Source: DASRDR01 sp963812945 [NCBI: uncultured Candidatus Rokubacteria bacterium] (lineage in GTDB: Bacteria; Methylomirabilota; Methylomirabilia; Rokubacteriales). From it: a stretch of DNA of 64,000 bases. Shown one piece after another: positions 1 through 8,263 of this stretch (position 1 is the stretch's first letter; each line of letters starts with the position of its first letter). A program made the position numbers and the translations under genes. The notes beneath the pieces were generated by a model that worked only from the letters and a program-made list of their open reading frames with translations, was not told where the DNA came from and ran no database searches. The stretch is from contig CAWEXD010000012.1 of the NCBI GenBank assembly GCA_963812945.1, positions 372,001 to 436,000 on the forward strand, in the 5' to 3' direction.

Positions 1-38
1 CGCATCGTGTGCGCTGCACGGGGGGTCGGGGGGGGACC

Positions 39-824
39 ATGCGTCGAGGTATCCGTGCGATTCTGCGGTGGGGACTGGTCGCTGCAATGCTCGCCCTGAC
101 CGGAGTCGGGCCGGACCGATCGGCCGCCGACGCACCCGGCCGGCCGATCTCCATCGCGGACGACTTCCAGGGCGGCGTCGGGCCGATCTGGCGGCTCCAG
201 CGGATCCGGCCGGACGCGATCGCCACCATCCGCGATCCGACCGGTCTGGACCGCGACGTCGTGGCCATCACGCTCCGGTCCGGCGACATGGCCGACAGCG
301 GCGGCGTCTCGGAGCGCGCCGAGCTCTCGGAGGCCGACCACCTCCACCTTCCGACCGGCACCGACGTCTGGTACGGCTTCTCGTTCTACTTGCCGCCGGA
401 CTTCCCCGTCGTCGACCGCCGCCTCGTCCTGGGGCAATGGAAGCAGGGCTGCGGGGACTGCACGGCCGACCACAGCCCGGGCATCGCCAACCGCTACCGG
501 AACGGGGTGTTCTCGATCACCATCCAGGACGCCGAGCGCCGGGTGGTGCTCTTCGAGGAGAAGGCCGACATTCGCGGCCGCTGGAACCATCTCGTGTACC
601 ACCTCAGACTCACGCCCCGCCCGGACGGCTTTCTCCGGGTGTGGCTCAACGGCCGGCAGGTCACGGACTACCGAGGCCGGATCGGTTACACGGATGACCT
701 GGACCACGTGTACTTCAAGATCGGGCTCTATCGCGACAATCTCGCGGTCCCGATGACGATGCTCCTCGCGCGGTTCCGCCGCGGGGCCACTCGCGCCGAG
801 GTCGACCCCGCCGACTCGCCGTGA
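39..824 (+). CDS. Secreted polysaccharide lyase-like protein (heparin-lyase-I-type jelly roll)
   Basis: Predicted 261-residue exported protein resembling the Polysacc_lyase (heparin lyase I / PL20-like) beta-jelly-roll family, which cleaves uronic-acid polysaccharides by beta-elimination. The N-terminus MRRGIRAILRWGLVAAMLAL is a basic, then hydrophobic signal peptide ending near ADA. The body carries family-style segments: an SERAEL stretch, WYGFSFYLP, a LGQWKQ core strand, WNHLVYHLR, and a late KIGLYRD strand, all typical of this fold. I chose the ATG at 39 over a GTG at 9 because a G-rich ribosome site precedes it and the signal peptide then starts cleanly. The family call is from memory of motifs; substrate cannot be told. 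It is transcribed toward a decayed hydrolase gene on the other strand and has no partner genes. Confidence 0.72.
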   Translation: MRRGIRAILRWGLVAAMLALTGVGPDRSAADAPGRPISIADDFQGGVGPIWRLQRIRPDAIATIRDPTGLDRDVVAITLRSGDMADSGGVSERAELSEADHLHLPTGTDVWYGFSFYLPPDFPVVDRRLVLGQWKQGCGDCTADHSPGIANRYRNGVFSITIQDAERRVVLFEEKADIRGRWNHLVYHLRLTPRPDGFLRVWLNGRQVTDYRGRIGYTDDLDHVYFKIGLYRDNLAVPMTMLLARFRRGATRAEVDPADSP

Positions 825-894
825 CCCCGCCGGGGTGACCGGCCCGCGGGAGCGCGCGCGTCGCGCTCTCAGTCGCGGCCAGGCTCGTCGCTTC

Positions 895-2141
895 ACGCCA
901 GGCCTGCGAGCCAGCGCGCGAGCCAGCTCCCGGCCCGGGGTCGCCCACGTCGCGCGCGGCGGTGTGGATCAGCACGAGCTTCGTCCTCGGGTCCACGAAC
1001 ACGGCCTGCCCCCGCAGGCCGCGCAGCACGAACTGCCGATCCGGACCGGGCACGATCCACGTCTGGTGTAGCCGTAGCCCGAAGAACGAGCTCAGTGTTC
1101 ACCGGGCGCGAACTCCGGGCCGTCGCGCGGGGCTCGGAACGGCGCGTCCGACCGGCGCGTCGGGACTGCTCGTCCAGCGCGCACCGCAGCCCCGGATGAT
1201 CGGCCGGCCCGTCGAGCGCGCCGTCGTTCGCGAGCAGCATGCCGAGCCGCGCGTAGTCGCGCACGTGGCGTGGCCGTGTGTCGCTGCGACGCATCGCCGC
1301 TCGTAGCCCCCCTCGCCACGGCCCAGGAGGCGTCGGCCTCGGCGCCCATGGGCTGCCAGATCTTCGCCGACAGGTACTCGGCCAGCGGCTTGCCGGTGGC
1401 CGCGCGCAGCACCAGGCCGAGGACCTGCGTCTCGGCCGACGAGTAGTAGAATCGCTCGCCGGGCGCGCGATCGCGCGTGCGGAAGGGCATCACGGTCGCG
1501 GCTCCGCCCTCGCTTTCTCCCAGCACCGACAGCCGCGCGAGCGTTGCGACGTCGTCGGCGCCGCTGTAGTTCTCGGTGAACCGGACGCCGGAGGACATGG
1601 TCAGCAGGTGGCGAATCGGCGTCTCGCCGTAGGGGGTGCCCGTGAGCTCCGCGACGTACTGCTCGGCACGATCGTCGAGCGACCGGATCCGGCCCTCGGA
1701 CAGCGCCACCCCGACGAGCATGGCCACGATCGTCTTGGCCATCGAGTAGGAGTTCATGCGGTGCTCGGGCGTGCGGTCGTACTGGTACCGCTCGGCGAGT
1801 ATGGTGTCGCCCTTCAGGAGCAAGAGCCCCGTGGTGCGGTTGCGCGCGAGGTAGTCGTCCAGCCCGCTGTTCTGTGACTCGTACGTGTAGCGGAACGCCG
1901 GCTCGGCCGCGGCACGCTTCAGGGGACGGGCCGCCGGAGCCCGGGCCACCTTGCGCGCCGGGAAGGCCTCGTCGAAGCGGCTCACGAGACCGACCAGGCA
2001 CCGCAGCTCCGGCCGCAGGGAGGCCGGGCAGAGCGGATAGCCCTCGTTCTTGCCCAGCACCGCCTCGTCCGGCGCGGCGAACGACCCGGCGGCGAGGAGG
2101 ACGATCGCGAGAAGGACGATGAGTCTCACGGCCGCCCCCAT
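895..2141 (-). pseudogene. Decayed serine hydrolase (class C beta-lactamase family) with multiple frameshifts
   Basis: The N-terminal two thirds reads cleanly as an exported serine hydrolase of the beta-lactamase/DD-peptidase fold: signal peptide MGAAVRLIVLLAIVLLAAG, the catalytic SxxK motif as SMAK inside NSYSMAKT, and a YSSAETQ tyrosine motif. From about 1310 downward the homologous sequence hops between frames: GYE, then VRDYARLGMLLANDG, then GRPII, then SSPDAP, then QTWIVPGPDRQFVLRG and GQAVFVDPRTKLVL, ending near 900. At least four frame changes lie within about 250 bp, and the first frame stops at 1092. An alternative GTG start is at 2180, 1 bp after the permease stop, suggesting past coupling to the ABC operon. 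Real decay fits best; clustered sequencing errors are the alternative. Confidence 0.75.
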
Positions 2142-2181
2142 CGTCCGGCGCGATCCGACGGAGAGCGCCGTCGCAGCCACC

Positions 2182-3057
2182 CTACCCCTTGACCGAGCCC
2201 GCCGTCAGGCCCTGGACGAGGTAGCGCTGGAAGACGAGAACGAGGATGACCGCCGGCAGCGCGCCGAGGAACCCGGAGGCCGCGATGACCGAGTAATCGA
2301 TGTTGATCTGGGCGTTCATGGCGGCGATCACCGGGGGCAGCGTCGTGGTGCCGGGCTTCGTGTTCAGCACGAGCGCCACCAGGAACTCGTTCCAGCAGAG
2401 CATGAACGTGAAGGCGCCCCCCGCCACGAGGCCGGGGCCGGAGATGGGCAGGACGACCCGGTAGTACGCCTGGAGGCGGTTGCAGCCGTCGACGAGGGCG
2501 CTCCGGTCCAGCTCCGCCGGGATCGTCTCGAAGTACGCCTTCATGATCCAGATCGTGAACGGGAGCGTGAAGGCGCAGTACGCGATGGTGAGCCCGGTCA
2601 GCGTGTTCTGGAGCCCGAGCGTCCGGAACATCAGGAAGAACGCCGGGATCAGCACGATCGTGGGGAGCATGCGGGTGAAGAGCAGGCTGTAGAGAGAGAA
2701 GCCCTTCAGCGGGAACCGGAAGCGCGCGTAGGCGTACCCCGCCGTCGTGCCGACCACGAGGTTCAGCACGGTCACCAGGGACGCTACGATCAGCGTGTTC
2801 AGCATGGACGGCAGGATCTTCGCCGCCTGCCCCTCGGCGTGGAAGCGCACCAGGCCGAAGATCATCCGGTAGTTGTCGAACGTGACCTCGGGCGGGATCA
2901 GCGAGAGCGGCCGGGCCAGGAGATGCTTCTGGTACGACACGCTCGTGATGAACAGCCAGACGAAGGGGCCGATCAGCCAGAGCGTGACGGCCCCGACCAG
3001 GCCGTAGACCAGGAGGCGCCGGCCGAGCCCCCGCTCGCCGACGATCGTGCCGCCCAT
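2182..3057 (-). CDS. Carbohydrate ABC transporter permease, MalG/UgpE type
   Basis: 291-residue inner-membrane permease of the binding-protein-dependent sugar importer family (MalG side). It has a hydrophobic N-terminal segment (VYGLVGAVTLWLIGPFVW), five further membrane segments, and the cytoplasmic EAA loop, here ELDRSALVDGCNRLQAYYRV followed by LPIS, which docks on the ATPase. The C-terminal VQGLTAGSVKG tail is typical of MalG-like subunits. Its ATG at 3057 overlaps the upstream permease stop by one base (TGATG), so the two are translationally coupled. It forms an operon with the MalF-type permease and the binding protein; no ATPase gene is in the cluster, so a shared MsmX/UgpC-like ATPase elsewhere is inferred. 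Substrate unknown, probably an oligosaccharide or sugar derivative. Confidence 0.9.
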   Translation of the reverse strand: MGGTIVGERGLGRRLLVYGLVGAVTLWLIGPFVWLFITSVSYQKHLLARPLSLIPPEVTFDNYRMIFGLVRFHAEGQAAKILPSMLNTLIVASLVTVLNLVVGTTAGYAYARFRFPLKGFSLYSLLFTRMLPTIVLIPAFFLMFRTLGLQNTLTGLTIAYCAFTLPFTIWIMKAYFETIPAELDRSALVDGCNRLQAYYRVVLPISGPGLVAGGAFTFMLCWNEFLVALVLNTKPGTTTLPPVIAAMNAQINIDYSVIAASGFLGALPAVILVLVFQRYLVQGLTAGSVKG

Positions 3058-4061
3058 CAGGTCTCGGCCTCGAACCGGCGCAGCACCAGCCAGTGGTACA
3101 CGAAGGTCAGGAGCAGGCACAGCGCCGTCAGCGTGTAGAGGATCGCCGTGCCGGGCCCGAACTTGAAGAAGCTGAAGGCCGTCTGGAACCCGAGCCAGGA
3201 GATCGTCGTGGTGTCCTGCGCGGGGCCGCCCATGGTCAGGACGTAGATCAGGTCGAGCATGAGGAAGCCGTTCACCGTGCTCAGCACCAGGATCAGGAAC
3301 AGGATGGGCCGGAGCGCGGGGAGGGTGACGTACCAGAGCCGCCGCCAGTAGCCCGCCCCGTCCACGGCGGCCGCCATGTAGTGCTCCTCGGGAATCGACT
3401 GCATCCCGGCCAGGAGGAGGAGCGTCGCGAACGGCGCCTGGTTCCACATGTAGACCGAGACCAGGACGTTGAGCGCCTGGAACCCGTCCTTGAAGAACGC
3501 GATGTACCCGTCGATCAGCCCGGCCCGGTGGAGGACGCCGTTGAGCATGCCGAACTCGAAGTCGAGGATCCCGATCCAGAGGAGCCCCACCACCACGCGG
3601 GAGAGCGACCAGGGAATGAGGAGGAAGCTCCGCATGAGCGGGCGCCCCGCGAAGCGCTCGTGGAGCACGAGCGCCATCCCGAGTCCGATCAGCGTGGCCT
3701 CGAGAACGAACGCGCCGACGAAGTAGAGCGTGCGCCAGAGCGAGCTCCAGTAGACCGGATCCGCGAAGGTCCGCGCGTAGTTCTGGAGGCCGACGAACCG
3801 GAAGAGCGGGAGCCTGACACCGAAGAGCTCGATGGCCGGACCCGTGGCCCGGAGGAGGTTGACCTCGGTGAAGCTCATCCAGAGGGAGTACAGAAGCGGG
3901 AACACGATGACCAGGACGATGCCGAGGACGGCGGGGACGATCAGGAGCCAGGCGAACGCCGCCTCGGAAAGAACGACCGGCCGGAAGGCGGCGCGCGTCC
4001 GCTTCCGGCCGGTCCGCTCGATGCTGAGGGTCCCGGGCGCCCCCGTGCCCTCGGCGCCCAT
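3057..4061 (-). CDS. Carbohydrate ABC transporter permease, MalF/UgpA type
   Basis: 334-residue inner-membrane permease, first of the pair. After a 30-residue charged N-terminus come six predicted membrane helices beginning with AFAWLLIVPAVLGIVLVIVF, and the EAA loop is visible as YMAAAVDGAGYWRRLWYVTL. A periplasmic stretch with FVGLQNYARTFADPVYW matches the usual UgpA/MalF pattern of FVGL.NY. Placed 15 bp downstream of the binding-protein gene and overlapping the second permease by one base, it is clearly in one operon with both. The family is secure; the transported sugar is not defined by sequence. Confidence 0.9.
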   Translation of the reverse strand: MGAEGTGAPGTLSIERTGRKRTRAAFRPVVLSEAAFAWLLIVPAVLGIVLVIVFPLLYSLWMSFTEVNLLRATGPAIELFGVRLPLFRFVGLQNYARTFADPVYWSSLWRTLYFVGAFVLEATLIGLGMALVLHERFAGRPLMRSFLLIPWSLSRVVVGLLWIGILDFEFGMLNGVLHRAGLIDGYIAFFKDGFQALNVLVSVYMWNQAPFATLLLLAGMQSIPEEHYMAAAVDGAGYWRRLWYVTLPALRPILFLILVLSTVNGFLMLDLIYVLTMGGPAQDTTTISWLGFQTAFSFFKFGPGTAILYTLTALCLLLTFVYHWLVLRRFEAET

Positions 4062-4076
4062 CCCCCAGGCTCCGTC

Positions 4077-5375
4077 CTACGCGAGCGACTTCTGGAGCTT
4101 GGCCAGGTCCTTCAGACCCTGCGGCACCGTCAGGGTCCCGCGGATGATGTTCTGGACGATCGGGATCGCCTTCGTGTCGTACTCCCCGTACCACGGCTCC
4201 TTGTAGGCCGCGATGGCCTTGCCCTTCTGGTACTGCGCCTTCAGGAGCTTCAGATCGACCCAGTTGTCGTAGGACTTCACGATCTCGGGGTGGTCGTACA
4301 TCTCGGGATACGGGTTGTCGAGGCCGGCGATCAGGCACCACTGCCGCTGGACGTACCAGTCGCCGTTCAGGTTGCCGCCGAGGAACCGCACGAGCTTCCA
4401 GGCATCCTCCAGGTTCTTCGACTTGGCGTTGATCGTGTACCCGTCCGTCCACATGTACGTCTGGCCGGTGCCCGGGTACATCGCCATCTTCGCCTTCTTG
4501 GGCGCGAGCTTCGAGTTCTCGGGCTCGCCGGCGCTCGACTTCAGGTAGTAGGAGTGGGTCGTCGTGTAGGCGTAGCGCCCGGTCCAGAAGAGGCGATGCG
4601 TGTCGGTCGACGAGGTCTTGGTCAGGACCTCCGGATTGACCAGCTCGGCCTTCCACGCTTTCTGCCAGCGCTCCATCGCGCGGGCGGCGCCCGGCTCCTG
4701 GTCGACGATCACCTGGTTCTTCGCGTCGAAGATGTTCGCGCCCTCGGAGAAGCAGTCGCTCATGAACTGCTGCATCGTGCCCGAGGGACTGTTGTTCCAG
4801 TTGGGTAGGTAGGGGGTCTCGCTGACCTTGTCGCGCTTGAGCTTCATGGAATGGTCCATAAGCTCGTCCCAGGTCTTCGCGGGTGCCTTGATCCCCGCCT
4901 GCTGCAGCATGGGCTCGTTGTAGATCAGGACGAACAGGCTCGTGAAGTACGGAAGCGACGAGAGCGAGCCGTCCTTGTTCTTGAGGCTCTCGAGGTTCGC
5001 CGGCGTCATCTTTTTCTTGAGCTCGTCGACACCCGGCAGGTCGTCGATCTTGCGAAGCAGACCGTTCTCGTGCCAGCGCTCGCGGAAGCCGTGCTGGCAG
5101 TACATCACGTCCACCACCTCGCCGGCGAAGGCGCGCGTCTCCATCGTCGGGTGATACTGGGCCCACGGGATGGCCTCGTACTTCACCTGGCCCCCGTGCT
5201 TCTTGTTGTAGAACTCGACGTAGTCCTTGACCGTATCGGGCTTGAAGACCCAGCCGCTCAGGTTGATGGGCTTGTCGGTCGCGCGGGCCGGCCGGGCTCC
5301 GGCCCCGGCGAGCGCCGTCGAGGCCCCCAGCATCCCTGCGCCCTTGAGGAAGGTCCGGCGGTCCAGTCGGCTCAT
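4077..5375 (-). CDS. Extracellular sugar-binding protein with Tat signal
   Basis: 432-residue solute-binding protein of the SBP_bac_1/8 (MalE/UgpB-like) class, first gene of the importer operon. The N-terminus MSRLDRRTFLKGAGMLGAST has a twin-arginine RRTFLKG motif and a hydrophobic region ending near ARA, so it is probably exported folded. Recognisable family segments include SGWVFKPDTVKDYVEFYN, VDVMYCQHGF, and a late TYMWTDGYTINAKS. The start is supported by a GGGGAGGAATCGCC leader. A good sigma-70-like promoter lies about 60 bp upstream. Ligand not predictable; two permeases follow and no ATPase is present. Confidence 0.9.
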   Translation of the reverse strand: MSRLDRRTFLKGAGMLGASTALAGAGARPARATDKPINLSGWVFKPDTVKDYVEFYNKKHGGQVKYEAIPWAQYHPTMETRAFAGEVVDVMYCQHGFRERWHENGLLRKIDDLPGVDELKKKMTPANLESLKNKDGSLSSLPYFTSLFVLIYNEPMLQQAGIKAPAKTWDELMDHSMKLKRDKVSETPYLPNWNNSPSGTMQQFMSDCFSEGANIFDAKNQVIVDQEPGAARAMERWQKAWKAELVNPEVLTKTSSTDTHRLFWTGRYAYTTTHSYYLKSSAGEPENSKLAPKKAKMAMYPGTGQTYMWTDGYTINAKSKNLEDAWKLVRFLGGNLNGDWYVQRQWCLIAGLDNPYPEMYDHPEIVKSYDNWVDLKLLKAQYQKGKAIAAYKEPWYGEYDTKAIPIVQNIIRGTLTVPQGLKDLAKLQKSLA

Positions 5376-5436
5376 GGCGATTCCTCCCCGCGTTCGGTCG
5401 AGCGTGGTCGGTTCTCGAGACGTGCCGATGCTTGGA

Positions 5437-5466
5437 ATTCTGGGCGAGCGGCCCGAGACGTGTCAA
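5437..5466 (-). promoter_or_regulatory. Sigma-70-like promoter of the first sugar importer operon
   Basis: On the minus strand a perfect -35 TTGACA (forward 5461-5466) is followed after 18 bp by CAGAAT (5437-5442; four of six matches to TATAAT). A transcript starting near 5430 would have a leader of roughly 55 nt before the ATG at 5375, with the Shine-Dalgarno well placed. Inferred from consensus only. Confidence 0.55.
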
Positions 5467-5500
5467 GGCCACCGCCACGCTCGATGGGCTCGGCTATCTC

Positions 5501-5542
5501 TGGACGGCCTTCGGCCTGTGGTGGACGGCCTTCGGCCTGTGG
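5501..5542. repeat. Perfect 21-bp tandem repeat, two copies
   Basis: The unit TGGACGGCCTTCGGCCTGTGG occurs at 5501-5521 and again directly at 5522-5542. Each unit contains the small inverted repeat GGCC-TTC-GGCC. It lies in the 260-bp gap between the importer operon (upstream of its promoter) and the 3' end of the sigma factor gene. It may be a minor structural element; no coding role is evident. Confidence 0.8.
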
Positions 5543-5636
5543 CGACCGTGGGCTAACGGTGGACTCACGGCCGCGCCGGAGGAGGGGCCGCCCCGGGCGG
5601 ATGGGATGCGCTACCGAGGTCCGCTACTCGGGCAAC

Positions 5637-6992
5637 TCAGCGGCGGTGCGATCGAGCGGCGGCGGATCGCGCCGGGAGCAGGGGCGCCCGCGATCGCCCC
5701 TCGCGGGCCGCCGGCGACGTGCCGGCCGCGGGCCGCCTGGCTCGCGACAGCTCGGCCTGGAGGAAGCGGCGCACCGCCGGATCGGGCTCGAGCCCGATGG
5801 CGCGCCGGTAGGCCTCGGCGGCGGCCTGCGCGCGGCCGGTCCGGGCGAGGAGGGCAGCCCGCGCCGCCCAGTAGGGCTGGTACTCGGCCAGCCGCGCGTC
5901 GCCCTCGAGCGCGTCGAGTGCCGCAAGCCCTTCGGCGGCGCCGCGGAGGCCGCCCAGGTGCGCGGCGAGCGCGACCGCGCGGTTGATCGCGACCACCACC
6001 GAGCCGGTGAGCGCCACAAGCCCATCGTAGAGCTGGACGATGGCCGTCCAGTCGGTCCAGCCGGCGAGGCGCCGCGCCGCGTGTGCCGACTGCACCGCGG
6101 CCTCGAGCTGGAAGCGCCCGGGCGCGCCCATGCGGCTCGCCGAGAACAGGAGCGTCTCCGCCTCGTCGATGAGCGCGGCATCCCAGCGACCCGGGTCCTG
6201 CGCGTGCAGCGGCACGAACTCGCCCTTCGCGTCGCGCCGCGCGTCCCGGCGCGCCTCGGCGTGCAGCATCAGCGCGAGGAGCCCGAGCGCTTCGGGCTCC
6301 TCGGGCAGGAGCGACGCGACCAGACGCCCGAGCCAGATCCCCTCTTCCGCCAGGCCGCGGCTCCTCGCCTGCGTGCCCGCGGGATCGGACCAGCCCTCGG
6401 CGTAGATGGCATAGATCGCCTCCAGCACGGCGTGAAGCCGCTCGCCGAGCTCCTTCCGCTCCGGCACGCGAAACGCGATCCCGGCCTGCCGGATCCGGTT
6501 CTTCGCGCGGACCAGGCGCTGCGCCATGGCCGAGGGGGCGACGAGGAAGGCCGAGGCGATCGTGGCGGCGTCGAAGCCCAGCACTACCTGGAGGATGAGC
6601 GGCGCGCGCACGCCGGCGTCGACGGCCGGATCCGCGCAGGCGAACATGAGCCGCAGGCGCTCGTCGGGAATCCCGGTCTCGCCGGGACTCCCGCTCTCCC
6701 CGCCCGCGTCGTCCAGCTCGTCCGTGAGGAGCGCGAGCGTCGGCGTCGCCGCCTCGCCCACCCGCCGGCGCCGCGTGGCATCGATGAGCTTGCGCCTCGC
6801 CACGGTCAAGAGCCAGGCCTCGGGCGCGCGCGGAATCCCGCTCCGCGGCCAGTCGGCGAGCGCCGCCGCGAACGCCTCCGACAGCGCGTCCTCCGCCCCC
6901 GCGACGTCGCGCGTGCGCGCGGCGAGATACGCGACGAGCTTGCCGTAGCTCTGGCGGACCAGCGCCTCCGCGGTCCTCTCGGCTACCCCCAC
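5637..6992 (-). CDS. ECF sigma factor, ECF42-type with C-terminal TPR-like extension
   Basis: 451-residue extracytoplasmic-function sigma factor of the COG4941 / ECF42 type. Region 2 spans about residues 13-75 (YGKLVAYLAARTRD..AEDALSEAF..WLLTVARRKLID), region 4 about 108-170, including the family mark PDERLRLMFACADPA and AMAQRLVRAKNRIR. The last 250 residues are alanine-rich helical repeats (for example RAVALA and RTGRAQAAAEAYRRAIGLEP), matching the TPR-like extension known to be needed for activity in ECF42 members. The GTG at 6992 is chosen because it overlaps the end of the YCII gene by 10 bp, the usual arrangement. No anti-sigma factor is nearby, as expected for this group. A hydrophilic, arginine-rich tail follows the last repeat. 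Confidence 0.88.
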   Translation of the reverse strand: MGVAERTAEALVRQSYGKLVAYLAARTRDVAGAEDALSEAFAAALADWPRSGIPRAPEAWLLTVARRKLIDATRRRRVGEAATPTLALLTDELDDAGGESGSPGETGIPDERLRLMFACADPAVDAGVRAPLILQVVLGFDAATIASAFLVAPSAMAQRLVRAKNRIRQAGIAFRVPERKELGERLHAVLEAIYAIYAEGWSDPAGTQARSRGLAEEGIWLGRLVASLLPEEPEALGLLALMLHAEARRDARRDAKGEFVPLHAQDPGRWDAALIDEAETLLFSASRMGAPGRFQLEAAVQSAHAARRLAGWTDWTAIVQLYDGLVALTGSVVVAINRAVALAAHLGGLRGAAEGLAALDALEGDARLAEYQPYWAARAALLARTGRAQAAAEAYRRAIGLEPDPAVRRFLQAELSRARRPAAGTSPAAREGRSRAPLLPARSAAARSHRR

Positions 6993-7327
6993 ACGGGGCG
7001 CACCTCGATGGCGCCGTGCTGCACGGCCGGGCTGCGCGCGGCCCACGACAGCGCGGCGTCGAGATCCGGCACGTCGATGAGGAAGTAGCCCCCCAGCTGC
7101 TCCTTGGTCTCGGCGAACGGCCCGTTCACGACGCTCTGCTTGCCGCCGGGCGCGCGCACCGTGGTCGCCTCCGCGGTGGGCCGCAGGCCGTGGTTGCCGA
7201 GCAGGACGCCCGCCTTCGTCATCGCCTCGGTGTAGGCCATGTAGGCGGCGTGCATCCGGCCCGCCTCCTCTCTGGGCAGGCTCCGCATGGCGGTCTCGTC
7301 GACGTAGTTCAGCAGCAGGAATTTCAT
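6983..7327 (-). CDS. YCII/DGPF-domain protein, partner of the ECF42 sigma factor
   Basis: 114-residue YCII-related (DGPF-family, COG3795) protein. It starts with the typical MKFLLLNYVDE strand, and has KQSVVNGPFAETKEQLGGYFLI, where the name-giving DGPF motif appears as NGPF (residues 68-71). It ends in AIEVRPVWG, as usual. The ATG is preceded by a GAGGAGCGAGGAC ribosome site. DGPF proteins are the conserved genetic companions and reported targets of ECF42 sigma factors; biochemical function is unknown (ferredoxin-like fold; possible small-molecule binding). Its promoter carries the ECF42-type signature described separately, which suggests autoregulation of the two-gene unit. Confidence 0.88.
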   Translation of the reverse strand: MKFLLLNYVDETAMRSLPREEAGRMHAAYMAYTEAMTKAGVLLGNHGLRPTAEATTVRAPGGKQSVVNGPFAETKEQLGGYFLIDVPDLDAALSWAARSPAVQHGAIEVRPVWG

Positions 7328-7375
7328 GTCCTCGCTCCTCGTCGGTCGTCGCGGCCCACGTCCGCCGCCACGACA

Positions 7376-7404
7376 ATGACGCCCGGCAAGGCCGGATCTC
7401 GACA
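7376..7404 (-). promoter_or_regulatory. Putative ECF42-dependent promoter of the YCII-sigma operon
   Basis: Minus strand: TGTCGA (forward 7399-7404), exactly 17 bp, then CGTC (7378-7381). This matches the ECF42 target signature as I recall it from Streptomyces venezuelae work (TGTCGA at -35, CG[A/T]C at -10). The -10 lies about 50 bp before the ATG at 7327. Supports self-activation by the sigma factor encoded downstream. Confidence 0.6.
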
Positions 7405-7480
7405 GCCCGGCCGCGGCGGTCCGAGGCGCCTCCGGTCCGCTCGGGCGCGGAGCGCCGCGCCCCTCCTTGCGAGTCATCGT

Positions 7481-8239
7481 TCATCGACCTCCGTGAGCGC
7501 CAGTCGGGTAGCGGATCAGCGACCGAGCCGTCGGCCGGAGCCGTAGCGTCGACACCTCGGCAGCCAGAGGCGCCCGCGATCCGCGGCCGAGGACGGCCTT
7601 CCACGGATCGCCACCGGGCCAGTCCGTCCGCATCGCGGCCAAGTGCTCGGCATCACGATAGGCAGACAGGACCAGGAGGAGTGTCGGGTCCTGGGTGACC
7701 GGCAGGCGCGGATAGTCGTTCGGCGCCCGCTCCGCCACGAAGTGGCCCAGCACGTGGTGGCCCTGCTCGAGGAGGGCGGGCCGCGCGCGATGCTCGAAGA
7801 GCTCGACCAGGCGGTCGAGCGCCCCCGGCTCCGCCCGGTGGAAGTCGACCGCGACCAGCCCCGTGCGCGGCGGGACGGCGCCGAGCGGCTCGGGCGCCCG
7901 GTCCTCGAGCGACAGCCCCCCGGCCAGCGTGACGCTGGGTCCGAGCGGCCTGAGCAGGTGCACGTCGTCGGAGTCGAGGATCATCGCGTTGACCGCGGCC
8001 CGGCGTGCCTGCCAGAAGGGCCCGCCGTAGAAGTCAGTCAGTCCGCGGAGGCGCGCGGCCATGTCCTCGAAGCCGCGGATCCAGACGAAGCGGTTCGGGT
8101 CATCGACGGCCTCGAACTGTCCGAGGACGTGCATCCCCGTCTCCCGCTGGGAGAAGAGGAAGTGCTCCTCGAAGTAGCGGGTGAAATCGCCCGTCATGCC
8201 GTCCCGGATGAGGTAGTTGCGGAGCTCGATCACGCGCAT
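7481..8239 (-). CDS. NIPSNAP family protein with two NIPSNAP-like domains
   Basis: 252-residue cytosolic protein built of two ferredoxin-like NIPSNAP domains. The first (about 1-100) begins MRVIELRNYLIRDG and contains GMHVLGQFEAVDDPNRFVWI and RGFEDMAARLRGLTDFYGGP, close to the family pattern. The second (about 125-225) is weaker: FHRAEPGALDRLVELFEHRA, VLGHFVAE, LVLSAYRDAEH. No catalytic role is established for bacterial NIPSNAPs; related dimeric alpha/beta barrels bind small aromatic molecules. It lies 24 bp downstream of an ABM monooxygenase gene, itself the same fold class, so the two are probably co-expressed. Confidence 0.85.
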   Translation of the reverse strand: MRVIELRNYLIRDGMTGDFTRYFEEHFLFSQRETGMHVLGQFEAVDDPNRFVWIRGFEDMAARLRGLTDFYGGPFWQARRAAVNAMILDSDDVHLLRPLGPSVTLAGGLSLEDRAPEPLGAVPPRTGLVAVDFHRAEPGALDRLVELFEHRARPALLEQGHHVLGHFVAERAPNDYPRLPVTQDPTLLLVLSAYRDAEHLAAMRTDWPGGDPWKAVLGRGSRAPLAAEVSTLRLRPTARSLIRYPTGAHGGR

Positions 8240-8263
8240 CGTCCGCTGTCCTCCGGCGCCGGG

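Noticed and set aside
2182-5478. A single minus-strand open frame of over 1000 codons across the importer operon.
   Set aside because: Only its last 291 codons are the MalG-type permease; the rest is an alternative frame of the other two importer genes in GC-rich DNA.
4851-7088. A 745-codon plus-strand open frame.
   Set aside because: It lies antisense to the binding protein and ECF sigma factor genes, which carry clear motifs; composition is arginine-rich as for GC shadows.
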